From Candidatus Avelusimicrobium stercoris (lineage in GTDB: Bacteria > Elusimicrobiota > Elusimicrobia > Elusimicrobiales > Elusimicrobiaceae), in NCBI GenBank assembly GCA_002432025.1, contig DJFE01000036.1, positions 1 through 60,929 on the forward strand: 60,929 nucleotides of DNA. Direction: 5' to 3'. Positions 43,645-51,752 of this stretch are shown piece by piece. Numbering within the stretch: the first letter of the stretch is position 1; every line of letters starts with the position of its first letter. A program made the translations under genes and the position numbers. Under the pieces are notes generated by a model. The model was not told where the DNA came from. It made no database searches and saw only the letters and a list, made by a program, of their open reading frames with translations.

Positions 43645-44753
43645 TAAGCGCGCACCGGCATAATGACGTATTTAAACATCGTATCGCCCACCGGTTCCAC
43701 CAGTACAGGCTGGGAGGCGTTTACGAACGAAAAAGAAACCTTTTCCGTAGCGATGTTTTTAAGTACGTCAATAATGTAATCCGGGTTAAAGGCCACATCA
43801 AAGGCTTCCTGTGTGTATTCTACGGGTAATTCGTCCGTAAAATCCATTTTTTGGGAGTTGGCGGAAATCGTCAAATTGTTATTTTCCAATTTGAATTTAA
43901 CGAGTGCGCCAAATTCCCCGATACAAAGTTTCGCGCGGCGGGTGGAAGCCAATAAATCCTTGGTAAATACTTCAAAACCAAGGTTCTTTTTGGTGGGAAT
44001 TACTTGGTTGTAATTCGGAAAGTTGCCTTCAATCAAGCGGGAAATAAATGTGGTTTCCTTCATCATAAAACTGACTTGGTTGGAAGCCACATTTACTTCA
44101 ATCATATCGTCCTTGCCCGGTTTGGCAATGGTGATATAGCGGCAGACTTCGTTCAAAATCTTGGTGGGAATAATAATTTTAAATTCGTTGCTGCCCGGCA
44201 AAGATGCGTGCGAGGCCACCGCCAAGCGGCCGCCATCAGTAGCGACGACTTCAAACTTTTCAGGCGTGTTATTCCACAAAAGGCCGTTTAAAATATAGCG
44301 GGTTTCCTGCGTGGAAGCGGAAAAAGCGGTTTTAACCACCATATCCTGCAATTCCAAGGGAGACAAAGAAACGCTGTTCGTGCGTTCCACCTCGGGAATA
44401 GCCGGGTATTCGGACTTGGGGGTGCCAATTACCCAAAATTTACTCTTGCCGGATTTGATATGAAATTTATTGTTTTCGTCGGTGTACAAGTTGATTTCTT
44501 TATCATCGGGTAAGTTTTTGATAATTTCCGAAAATTCCTTTATCGGTACGGTAATGCTGCCCTCTTCCTCCACTTCTGCATTTACGTAGTGGATAGTGGC
44601 CATTTCCATATCGGTACGGACCAACTTTAACTTTCCGGCTTGCGCCTCAATCAAAAAGTTATGCAGGATAGGCAGCGTGGTTCTGGATGAAACACCCGAA
44701 GAAACAATCTGTATGCCTTCCAAAAAGGTTGATTTAGTAATATTTATTTTCAT
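43644..44753 (-). CDS. dnaN: DNA polymerase III beta sliding clamp
   Basis: 369 residues in three similar clamp domains. Opening KINITKSTFLEGIQIVSSGV and ending VLVEPVGDTMFKYVIMPVRA. The LPKG-equivalent peptide pocket residues lie in the C-terminal domain. It follows dnaA after a 171-base gap containing DnaA boxes. Confidence 0.97.
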   Translation of the reverse strand: MKINITKSTFLEGIQIVSSGVSSRTTLPILHNFLIEAQAGKLKLVRTDMEMATIHYVNAEVEEEGSITVPIKEFSEIIKNLPDDKEINLYTDENNKFHIKSGKSKFWVIGTPKSEYPAIPEVERTNSVSLSPLELQDMVVKTAFSASTQETRYILNGLLWNNTPEKFEVVATDGGRLAVASHASLPGSNEFKIIIPTKILNEVCRYITIAKPGKDDMIEVNVASNQVSFMMKETTFISRLIEGNFPNYNQVIPTKKNLGFEVFTKDLLASTRRAKLCIGEFGALVKFKLENNNLTISANSQKMDFTDELPVEYTQEAFDVAFNPDYIIDVLKNIATEKVSFSFVNASQPVLVEPVGDTMFKYVIMPVRA

Positions 44754-44785
44754 ATCTTAATCTCTATTATATGTCCTGTTGATTG

Positions 44786-44937
44786 CGTGGATAATGTGAT
44801 TTTACCTATACAACGGTTGGGGTTTACTTGTGTATAACCCGGTTTTTTTATCCACATCATCCACCGCAAAAAATGTTATTAGCCGTTTTTTAAACTTATT
44901 CCCAAGTTATCCACCGGTTATATACTACTTATCCACA
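44786..44937. other. Origin region: cluster of DnaA boxes between dnaA and dnaN
   Basis: Perfect TTATCCACA boxes lie at 44848-44856 and 44929-44937 (the latter inside the dnaA 3' end). Eight-of-nine boxes are at 44786-44794, 44829-44837 and 44907-44915; weaker ones are at 44857 and 44896. This density in the dnaA-dnaN gap is the hallmark of oriC. The unwinding element is not assigned; AT-rich DNA upstream of dnaA (46440-46520) is a candidate. Confidence 0.85.
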
Positions 44938-46307
44938 GCCTTAATATCCAAAATAATTTGGTTTATTTCGGCCGCAAAAAACGGGTCCGTCTCTATTTTT
45001 TCTTTTACCAAGTCGCGCGCGTGGACCACAGTGCTGTGGTCGCGGTTAAATTCCCGGCCGATTTCCGGCAGGGATAAATCCGTCAGTTCCGTGGTTAAAA
45101 ACATTGCTATCTGGCGCGGCCACGCAATAGACTGCGTCTTGCGCTTGGAATTAAAATCTTCCATTTTTATATTAAAATGCTTGCCTACGATTTTTTTAAT
45201 CGTATTTACGTTAATGGACAAATCGTTGTCGCTTACCAAAATATCGGCCAGCAGTTCCTTGGCAATGGATATAGTGGGCGTTACGCCGTGCATCCCGCAA
45301 TAGGCCACCAAACGGAAGAGGGAGCCCTCTAATTCGCGTATATTGGTCTGTACGCCCTCGGCGATAAAGGCCAACACGTCGTCGCCGATGTCAAAGTTAA
45401 TACTGTCCCTTTTTTGGCGCAAAATGGCAATACGCGTTTCCAAATTGGGGCGTTTTACCTCTACGCAAATACCCGACAGCAAGCGCGAGGATAAACGTTC
45501 ATCCAGTTCCAACTGTTGGGGCGTTCTATCGGACGAGAGCACAATTTGTTTATGGCTTTCAAACAGCGCGTTAAAGGTGTAAAAGAATTCCACCTCGCTG
45601 GCGGATTTGCCGGCTACAAATTGGATATCGTCCATTAAAAAACAATCCAAGGAGCGGTATTTTTTGCGGAAACTTTCCGAGGCTTTATTCTGCAAGGCCT
45701 CAATGTATTCGCTCACAAATTCCTCGCCGGACATATATAAAACTTTGGCGTCCGGGTTTTCCTTTAAAATCTGGTTGCCGATGGCGTGGAGTAAATGGGT
45801 TTTGCCGAGCCCCGGGGAAGAATAAATCACCAGCGGGTTATTTTCGCGGTTACCCAGTTTATGAACCACGGCTTCGGCCGCTTTGTAAGCAAAGCGGTTG
45901 GAGGGGGATTCAATAAAGTTATCAAACATATAGGCGGAATTTAACCGCGAGGGAAAAGGGTTTCTTTTTATTGCCGGGGCTGCCTGCACAGAGGCCGCCA
46001 AAACGGGCGCGGCGGAAAGAACATCCTGCGCGGTTTGCACCGTCGGGGTAGGTTGTTGGGCGGAAACCTCGTAAACGACGTTAATTTCCGCGCCTAAATG
46101 TTTTAAAAAAGCGTCCTTTATAATATGTTCGTAACGCTCGCGAATCGTTTTACCCCAAAATTGGTTGGGTAAGGAAATCGTAAGCACATTGCCCGCGTAG
46201 GCAAACTGCGCCGGGCGAAGCCACATATCGTAAGTATCCTTACCTATAATATTTTCTATATCTTGAAAAACGGGAATTAATTGGGGTGTGTCCTGAAAGT
46301 TATCCAC
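44925..46307 (-). CDS. dnaA: Chromosomal replication initiator DnaA
   Basis: 460 residues. Domain I (VFQDIENIIGKDTYDMWLRP), a Pro/Ala/Val-rich linker, AAA+ domain III (SSPGLGKTHLLHA, FLMDDIQFVAGK, Walker B and sensors), and domain IV with the box-reading HTH (FNRDHSTVVHARDLVKEK). I choose the GTG start at 46307 (preceded by GGTGG): it gives the standard N-terminus, whereas an upstream ATG adds 60 unrelated residues. The GTG lies inside a perfect DnaA box. First of dnaA-dnaN-dciA-gyrB-gyrA. Confidence 0.95.
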   Translation of the reverse strand: MDNFQDTPQLIPVFQDIENIIGKDTYDMWLRPAQFAYAGNVLTISLPNQFWGKTIRERYEHIIKDAFLKHLGAEINVVYEVSAQQPTPTVQTAQDVLSAAPVLAASVQAAPAIKRNPFPSRLNSAYMFDNFIESPSNRFAYKAAEAVVHKLGNRENNPLVIYSSPGLGKTHLLHAIGNQILKENPDAKVLYMSGEEFVSEYIEALQNKASESFRKKYRSLDCFLMDDIQFVAGKSASEVEFFYTFNALFESHKQIVLSSDRTPQQLELDERLSSRLLSGICVEVKRPNLETRIAILRQKRDSINFDIGDDVLAFIAEGVQTNIRELEGSLFRLVAYCGMHGVTPTISIAKELLADILVSDNDLSINVNTIKKIVGKHFNIKMEDFNSKRKTQSIAWPRQIAMFLTTELTDLSLPEIGREFNRDHSTVVHARDLVKEKIETDPFFAAEINQIILDIKAVDK

Positions 46308-46308
46308 A
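46300..46308. promoter_or_regulatory. DnaA box overlapping the dnaA start codon
   Basis: Perfect TTATCCACA, whose reverse complement contains the GTG start. It lies about 25 bases downstream of the predicted transcription start, so DnaA binding could repress its own gene. Confidence 0.75.
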
Positions 46309-46338
46309 GTAAAGCCACCATAAAATAATATATTCTTT

Positions 46339-46367
46339 ATAATACCACTTATTACGGGCTCCGTCAA
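46339..46367 (-). promoter_or_regulatory. dnaA promoter
   Basis: Minus strand: -35 TTGACG (46362-46367), 17-base spacer, -10 TATTAT (46339-46344) with an extended TGG. The leader to the GTG is about 25 bases. Confidence 0.8.
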
Positions 46368-46617
46368 ATAAAAAATGTTTAAAACGGTTGATAATGGGGT
46401 TAAAATGCAAAATAAACCGCTTTTTGAAATTTTGGCTATATTTCTATTAAAACATATAAAAAGTGTTAAAAACGCGGTTTTTGCCAAAAAATACTCTTTT
46501 TAAATAAACTAATCCCTTTTTGTGCTTGTGCGGATAAGGAACCTTTGTTATGATGCAAAAAAGCGGGAAATATGATATAGTATTAATAGGAATAATTATT
46601 AATAAGGAGTTTTTACG

Positions 46618-47127
46618 ATGACAAACTTATCTATAAAAATGAACGGAAACCCGGTTACGTTGCTGGGGAACCCCGTGAAAGTGGGGGAAAAAGCGCCCGA
46701 TTTTAAACTAATCGGCAACAATTTGGAAGAAATTTCCAAGAAGGATTTAGAAGGCAAGGTACTTGTTATTTCCTGTGTGCCATCTTTGGATACGCCGGTA
46801 TGCAGTGTACAGACGCGCCGCTTTAATATGGAGGCTGACAAATTGCCGGGTGATATTGTAGTATTAACGGTAAGCAAGGACTTGCCCTTTGCACAGGCTC
46901 GCTGGTGTGCAGCCAATGGCGTAAAAAAGGTGATTACGGCTTCTGACTACCGCAACTTCGGCTTTGCACAGGATTACGGCGTACTGATTAAGGAACTGGG
47001 GTTACTTACCCGGGCGGTCTTTGTCATTAATAAGCAAGGCATTGTTACCTATACACAGTTTGTACCGGAAGTAACAAACGAGCCGGACTATGAAGCAGTT
47101 TTAAACGAAATCAAAAAGGTTTTATAA
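46618..47127 (+). CDS. tpx: Thiol peroxidase
   Basis: 169 residues, an atypical 2-Cys peroxiredoxin of the Tpx group. Peroxidatic Cys62 lies in SLDTPVCSVQTRRFN and resolving Cys97 in ARWCAANGV. It reduces peroxides with thioredoxin. AAGGAG precedes the ATG. First gene of a five-gene oxygen-defence operon, divergent from dnaA. Confidence 0.95.
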   Translation: MTNLSIKMNGNPVTLLGNPVKVGEKAPDFKLIGNNLEEISKKDLEGKVLVISCVPSLDTPVCSVQTRRFNMEADKLPGDIVVLTVSKDLPFAQARWCAANGVKKVITASDYRNFGFAQDYGVLIKELGLLTRAVFVINKQGIVTYTQFVPEVTNEPDYEAVLNEIKKVL

Positions 47128-47136
47128 GAGGTGCAT

Positions 47137-47523
47137 ATGACGAAATTAAACGATATTTATAAATGTGAAACTTGCGGTAATATGGTGGAAGTAGTCCACG
47201 CGGCGGGGGGAGAACTCTCCTGCTGCGGGCACGCGATGAAACTAATGCAGGCGGGCATTTCCGACGGTGCGGCTGAAAAGCACGTCCCGGTTATTGAAAA
47301 AATTGACGGCGGTTACCGCGTAACTGTGGGAAGCGTAGAACACCCGATGTTGGACAACCATTATATTGAGTGGATTGAACTGATTTGCGAAAAATGCGGC
47401 AAAGTCCAGCGCAAATATTTAAAACCCGGCGAAAAACCGCAGGCGGAATTTAAGAGCGCGTCTGATAAAGTAACGGCGCGGGAATATTGCAATTTACACG
47501 GTTTATGGCAGAAGGAAAATTAA
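47137..47523 (+). CDS. dfx: Desulfoferrodoxin (two-iron superoxide reductase)
   Basis: 128 residues. It reduces superoxide to peroxide without releasing oxygen. The N-terminal desulforedoxin-type site has Cys10, Cys13, Cys29, Cys30; the catalytic site has His49, His69, His75, Cys118 and His121, all at family positions, with Glu47-Lys48 next to it. I use the ATG at 47137, preceded by AAGAGG; an in-frame GTG two codons earlier overlaps that site. It lies 9 bases after tpx. Confidence 0.95.
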   Translation: MTKLNDIYKCETCGNMVEVVHAAGGELSCCGHAMKLMQAGISDGAAEKHVPVIEKIDGGYRVTVGSVEHPMLDNHYIEWIELICEKCGKVQRKYLKPGEKPQAEFKSASDKVTAREYCNLHGLWQKEN

Positions 47524-47542
47524 TTTAAGGGGAAAAAATAAT

Positions 47543-48739
47543 ATGATGCAAGCGGTAAAAATTTCAGACAAAGTTTATTGGGTGGGGGCGATTGATTGGA
47601 ACATCCGCGATTTCCACGGCTATTCCACCAGGCGTGGTACGACGTATAATGCCTATTTGGTAATGGGGGAAAAACCGACCCTGATTGATACCGTAAAAAA
47701 GGAATTTTACGGCGAAATGATGGAACGCATCCAGAGCGTAATTGACCCGAAAAAAATCAAAATTATTATTTCCAACCACTCGGAAATGGACCACTCCGGC
47801 GCTTTGCCGCAGGCGGTAAATTATATTGAGCCCGAGGAAGTGTATGTTTCCACAATGGGCTTTAAAGATATTACCGAGCAGTTCCATTGTGATTTAAAGT
47901 TAAAAACAGTTAAAACCGGGGACCGCATTGACGTCGGCGGCGATACTATTTCGTTCGTAGAAGCGCGTATGTTACACTGGCCGGACAGTATGTTTTCTTA
48001 CCTGGAAAAGGAAAACGTCCTATTTACCAATGACGTTTTTGGTATGCACTACGCTACGGGCAAACTGTTTGATGACGAGAACGAGGAACGCCTTTGGCTA
48101 TACGAAGCGGAAAAATATTACGCCAATATCGTCCTGCCGTATTCCGATATCGTCTTGCGCTTTTTGGACCAAGTCAAAAAAATGGGGCTTTCCCCGCGCT
48201 TGATTGCGCCGGACCACGGCTTTGTATGGCGCAAGGACCCGTCCAAGATTATTAATTTGTATGCCAAATGGGCCACGCAGGCGCCGAAAAACAAGGCGGT
48301 TGTCGTCTATGATACGATGTGGGGCAGTACCGAAAAAATGGCGTCCTACATTACCGACGGACTCCGCGCGGGCGGCACGGAAGTAAAACAACTTTCTATG
48401 CACAGCAACCACCGCAGTGATGTAGTTACCGAACTGTTAGACGCCAGCGCGCTTATTATCGGTTCGCCGGTGCTTAACAGCCAGATTTTCCCGTCTATGG
48501 CGGATATGCTTTGCTACTTAAAGGGGTTGCGCAAAAAGGGCCTTATCGGTGCGGCTTTCGGCTCCTACGGTTGGAGCGGGGCGCCTATTGACGAACTGAC
48601 TAAAACCTTGGAAGCAATGAAGGTGGAAGTGGTGGCCCCGGCTATTAAATCGCCCTTTGTGCCCGACGAGAAAATAAAGCAAGCCTGCCGCGATTTGGGT
48701 CTGCTTATCAGCCAAAAATTGGCCGAAAAAATAAAATAA
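47543..48739 (+). CDS. Flavodiiron protein (rubredoxin:oxygen oxidoreductase)
   Basis: 398 residues. It reduces oxygen to water (or NO to N2O). The N-terminal metallo-lactamase-like domain has the diiron ligands His79, Glu81, Asp83 (NHSEMDHSG), MLHWPD, TNDVFGMH and APDHGF. The flavodoxin domain (from about 256, VVYDTMWGSTEKMA) binds FMN. There is no fused rubredoxin; a separate one lies two genes downstream. An ATG one codon later is an equal start choice. Confidence 0.95.
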   Translation: MMQAVKISDKVYWVGAIDWNIRDFHGYSTRRGTTYNAYLVMGEKPTLIDTVKKEFYGEMMERIQSVIDPKKIKIIISNHSEMDHSGALPQAVNYIEPEEVYVSTMGFKDITEQFHCDLKLKTVKTGDRIDVGGDTISFVEARMLHWPDSMFSYLEKENVLFTNDVFGMHYATGKLFDDENEERLWLYEAEKYYANIVLPYSDIVLRFLDQVKKMGLSPRLIAPDHGFVWRKDPSKIINLYAKWATQAPKNKAVVVYDTMWGSTEKMASYITDGLRAGGTEVKQLSMHSNHRSDVVTELLDASALIIGSPVLNSQIFPSMADMLCYLKGLRKKGLIGAAFGSYGWSGAPIDELTKTLEAMKVEVVAPAIKSPFVPDEKIKQACRDLGLLISQKLAEKIK

Positions 48740-48752
48740 CGGAGTTTTCTAT

Positions 48753-49265
48753 ATGGCGGTAAACGACATTAACCAAGGGCTTAATTATATAACGTACGGG
48801 CTGTATATTGTTACCACCTGCGAAGGGGAAAAGAAGAACGGGCTGATTGTAAACACCGTCTTCCAGGTAACGGCGGACCCGGCCCAAATGGCTATTTCCG
48901 TCAATAAAAACAGCCTTACGCACGATATGATTTTAAAAAGCCGTGTGTTTGCCGCTATGCCGCTTGAACAAAATACGCCTTTGCCGTTTATCGGAATCTT
49001 CGGTTTCCGCTCGGGCCGGACGTTTGATAAACTGGCAAAGGTACTCTATAAAACGGGCTTTTTGGGGTGCCCTATCGTCGTGGAGCACACGCTTTCTTAT
49101 ATGGAAGTAGAAGTGAGCCAAACGGTGGATATGGGCACCCATACGCTTTTTATTGGGCAAGTAAAGGATGCGGGAGTTCTAAACCCGGAGGGAGTAGCCT
49201 TAACGTATGATTATTATCATAACGTGATAAAAGGCAAAACGCCCGCGGGAGCCACGCATTTATAA
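48753..49265 (+). CDS. Flavin reductase-like FMN-binding protein
   Basis: 170 residues, a split-barrel flavin reductase (LNYITYGLYIVTTCEGEKKN, NGLIVNTVFQVTADP, MAISVNK). In anaerobes such proteins feed electrons to rubredoxin or the flavodiiron protein. Start 13 bases after the flavodiiron gene. Its FMN-binding domain alone is present, without a fused rubredoxin. Confidence 0.88.
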   Translation: MAVNDINQGLNYITYGLYIVTTCEGEKKNGLIVNTVFQVTADPAQMAISVNKNSLTHDMILKSRVFAAMPLEQNTPLPFIGIFGFRSGRTFDKLAKVLYKTGFLGCPIVVEHTLSYMEVEVSQTVDMGTHTLFIGQVKDAGVLNPEGVALTYDYYHNVIKGKTPAGATHL

Positions 49266-49285
49266 AAAATAGGGAGGAGTAAATT

Positions 49286-49447
49286 ATGGTGAAATACGTT
49301 TGTGAAGTTTGCGGTTATGTGTATGACCCGGCAGTAGGGGACCCGGACAATGGCGTTCCGGCCGGAACTAAGTGGGAAGACGTAAAAGAGGACTGGGTTT
49401 GCCCGGTTTGCGGGGTAGGAAAGGACCAGTTTAAGCCTCAAAATTAA
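49286..49447 (+). CDS. Rubredoxin
   Basis: 53 residues. Opens MVKYVCEVCGYVYDPAVGD, with the two CxxC iron sites CEVC and CPVC and the core aromatic residues all present. It is the usual electron donor of superoxide reductase and the flavodiiron protein. AGGGAGGAG precedes the ATG. It is the last gene of tpx-dfx-FDP-flavin reductase-rubredoxin. Confidence 0.96.
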   Translation: MVKYVCEVCGYVYDPAVGDPDNGVPAGTKWEDVKEDWVCPVCGVGKDQFKPQN

Positions 49448-49502
49448 AATTAGGGGCAGTTTTAAAAAAAATGCTTAAATTTTAAGTATTTTTTTACACA
49501 TA

Positions 49503-49533
49503 AAAACGGGTGCGTTTTACGGCCCGTTTTTTA
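49503..49533 (+). terminator. Terminator of the oxygen-defence operon
   Basis: AAAACGGG and CCCGTTTT pair around about 12 bases, followed by more T, 55 bases after rubredoxin. Confidence 0.75.
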
Positions 49534-49570
49534 TTGGTTTTTCGGTGCCGCGCGGCAGGGTGAAACTTGG

Positions 49571-49576
49571 TATAAT
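49571..49576 (+). promoter_or_regulatory. -10 box implying a leaderless glycosyltransferase mRNA
   Basis: Perfect TATAAT with an extended TGG ends 7 bases before the ATG at 49584. Confidence 0.6.
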
Positions 49577-49583
49577 AAGACAT

Positions 49584-50693
49584 ATGAAAATTTTATACGT
49601 TATTACTTCAACTGATGTGGGGGGGGCGGAGAAAGCCCTGTTGCAACTGGCCGCCAAAACGGCCCAGGCGCATACTGTGCGGGTGGTTTGTTTAAAACCG
49701 CTGGGCCCGGTGGCGCAGGAATTGGCCCAACATCACATACAAGTAATAAGCCTGAATATGCGCTGGCTGGGGGGAAAAATTATCCAAAAACTCGCGGCGC
49801 AAATTAAAGATTTTCAGCCGGATATTGTTCACGCAATGCTCTACCGCGCCATAGAATATGCCCGGGTGGCGTGCGCAGGAAAAAAGGTAAAACTCATTAC
49901 AACTCCGCATTTTGATTTGTCTAAAAAGAGTTTTCCGCTCCGCTGGGCAGATAGACTTTTAAAAGATTTAGATACGCTGACTGTGGCGGAATCCTTTTCT
50001 ACGGCCCGGTATTTAATAGAAAAGCAAAAATATAATAAAAATAAGGTTTATTTGCTCCCAAACGGAGTAGATAAAACTGTTTTTTATGCAGACGAATCTT
50101 TGCGCAAACAAATGCGCCAAAAGTATGGCTACACTCCGGAACATACCGTATTTATGGATGTGGCGCGCTTGGCCCCGGTTAAGGACCCTTTCACTTTATT
50201 AAAGGCATTTTGTAACGTAGTTAAAAAACACCCAAACGCCCGTTTAGTATATGTGGGAGAGGGGGAAAAACGGCCTATGCTGGAAGAGTTTATCCACCAA
50301 AACGGACTGGAAAAAACGGTATTATTGGCCGGGAAGCAAGATAATATTAATGCTTGGCTTAATATGGCGGACGCATTTGTTTTGCCGTCTGTGGAAGAGT
50401 CCTTGCCTCTTTCGTTATTGGAATCTATCCAGGTGGGATTGCCTTGTTTGGTTAGTAAGGTGGGGGATATGCCCCTATGGGTGGAACACGGTAAAAATGG
50501 CTTTGTTTTCCCTGCGCAAGATGTTACCTTGCTTAGTTGCTTTATGGCAGAACTAACGGACAATGCACCCTTGCGTGAGCAAATGCGTAATAATTCTGCA
50601 CAAATTTCCCAGCGGATTGGGCAGAGTTCTCAACAATATCAACAAATTTATCAACAAGTATTAAACAATAGTTTTCACGTGAAAACAAATTAG
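49584..50693 (+). CDS. GT-B family 4 glycosyltransferase
   Basis: 369 residues with two Rossmann domains. N-terminal VITSTDVGGAEKALLQLA; the C-terminal domain has ARLAPVKDPFTLLKAF, YVGEGEKRPML and the EX7E-type VLPSVEESLPLSLLESI. It transfers a sugar from a nucleotide sugar to an unknown acceptor, probably an envelope glycan. The start at 49584 is set by the -10 box 7 bases earlier; an upstream reading adds 13 unrelated residues. A parS site lies within its last codons. It looks more AT-rich than most neighbours. Confidence 0.88.
   Translation: MKILYVITSTDVGGAEKALLQLAAKTAQAHTVRVVCLKPLGPVAQELAQHHIQVISLNMRWLGGKIIQKLAAQIKDFQPDIVHAMLYRAIEYARVACAGKKVKLITTPHFDLSKKSFPLRWADRLLKDLDTLTVAESFSTARYLIEKQKYNKNKVYLLPNGVDKTVFYADESLRKQMRQKYGYTPEHTVFMDVARLAPVKDPFTLLKAFCNVVKKHPNARLVYVGEGEKRPMLEEFIHQNGLEKTVLLAGKQDNINAWLNMADAFVLPSVEESLPLSLLESIQVGLPCLVSKVGDMPLWVEHGKNGFVFPAQDVTLLSCFMAELTDNAPLREQMRNNSAQISQRIGQSSQQYQQIYQQVLNNSFHVKTN
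50671..50686. other. parS-like site 1
   Basis: GTTTTCACGTGAAAAC is a perfect 16-base palindrome sharing the TTTCACGTGAAA core of the bacterial parS. It lies in the 3' end of the glycosyltransferase gene, about 1.1 kb upstream of parA. Confidence 0.85.
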
Positions 50694-50701
50694 GAGCCCA
50701 T

Positions 50702-51670
50702 ATGGAACAACGTCTTTTTGTGGTGGCGTGCATAATGTACGCCTTTACGTTATTTACCCGTTATTTAAATAAAAAGGATAAATTGACTACGAATAATGCC
50801 TTTGCCTGGTGGCATAGTACCTTCTTATTTGTTATTTTATCCTGCGCGGCATATATTTTAACCTTTGTAATGGGAGGTGGAACAGGGGAGCCTTTAAATT
50901 GGCCTAAACTTATTTTAGGAATTATTTTAGCTTTTGGGTGTGGCGTTTATGGGTTCTTTAAGGGTAAAAAAGCGGTTGATGAAAAAAGACAAAAACTAAT
51001 GAAGGCTGATTTGGAGTGGAGTAACACGGTTTATTTTGCCGGGTTTGTGGCCTCTATTGTGATGTTCTTTTTTATTCAGGCATTTAAAATTCCCTCCGCT
51101 TCTATGCGCTATACCTTGGTAGAGGGGGACCATTTATTTGTAAATAAAGCCGCCTATGGTTTGCGTATTCCTTTTACGGATATCCGCCTTTTTCCTTATG
51201 AACAAATTAAGCCGGGTGATATTATTGTTTTTCAGTTTCCGGCTAAGGATCGCTCTCAACAAAACTGCGGGGGTAGCCAATATGGTAAAGATTTTGTAAA
51301 GCGTGTAATTGCTATGCCGGGTGATACGGTTCAGGTTAAAAACGGCCGCCCGTGGGTTAATGGGAAAGAACTTCCCGCGCAAGATTATGAAGTTTATGAA
51401 AATATAGAGCGCGTGCCTTATTTTGAAGTGGAAGATAAAGAGGAATACCAAACCTTGTGGCAAGAGCATTTACTTGATAATTATTTAGGTATTGAACTGC
51501 GTGATTCCTTTGGCCCAGTGGTAGTGCCGGAAAACACCTATTTTGCTATGGGGGACAATCGGGATAACTCCTGCGATTCTCGTTTCTGGGGCCCGGTACC
51601 GCACGAAAACATCAAAGGAAAGGCTTGGTTTGTGCATTGGCCGCTTAACCGTGTGCGCTGGATTAAGTAA
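50702..51670 (+). CDS. lepB: Signal peptidase I
   Basis: 322 residues. It cleaves signal peptides of exported proteins. Several TM helices in the first 130 residues, then the catalytic Ser134 (KIPSASMRYTL) and Lys200 (DFVKRVIAMPGD). Box E is MGDNRDNSCDSRFWG. The N-terminal membrane part is longer than usual (three or four helices). It starts 8 bases after the glycosyltransferase and has a parS site right after its stop. Confidence 0.94.
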   Translation: MEQRLFVVACIMYAFTLFTRYLNKKDKLTTNNAFAWWHSTFLFVILSCAAYILTFVMGGGTGEPLNWPKLILGIILAFGCGVYGFFKGKKAVDEKRQKLMKADLEWSNTVYFAGFVASIVMFFFIQAFKIPSASMRYTLVEGDHLFVNKAAYGLRIPFTDIRLFPYEQIKPGDIIVFQFPAKDRSQQNCGGSQYGKDFVKRVIAMPGDTVQVKNGRPWVNGKELPAQDYEVYENIERVPYFEVEDKEEYQTLWQEHLLDNYLGIELRDSFGPVVVPENTYFAMGDNRDNSCDSRFWGPVPHENIKGKAWFVHWPLNRVRWIK

Positions 51671-51686
51671 GTTTTCACGTGAAAAC
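51671..51686. other. parS-like site 2
   Basis: An identical copy of GTTTTCACGTGAAAAC, exactly 1000 bases after site 1, starting at the base after the lepB stop codon and 67 bases before parA. Confidence 0.9.
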
Positions 51687-51752
51687 AGCGCCCTTATATT
51701 GCAATTTAACACTAATTAATGTTTAATATATGTATAGTTAAACGGAGGATTT

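Noticed and set aside
46308..46487. A 60-residue N-terminal extension of DnaA
   Set aside because: It covers the dnaA promoter, is hydrophobic and unlike DnaA domain I, while the GTG at 46307 gives the standard N-terminus.
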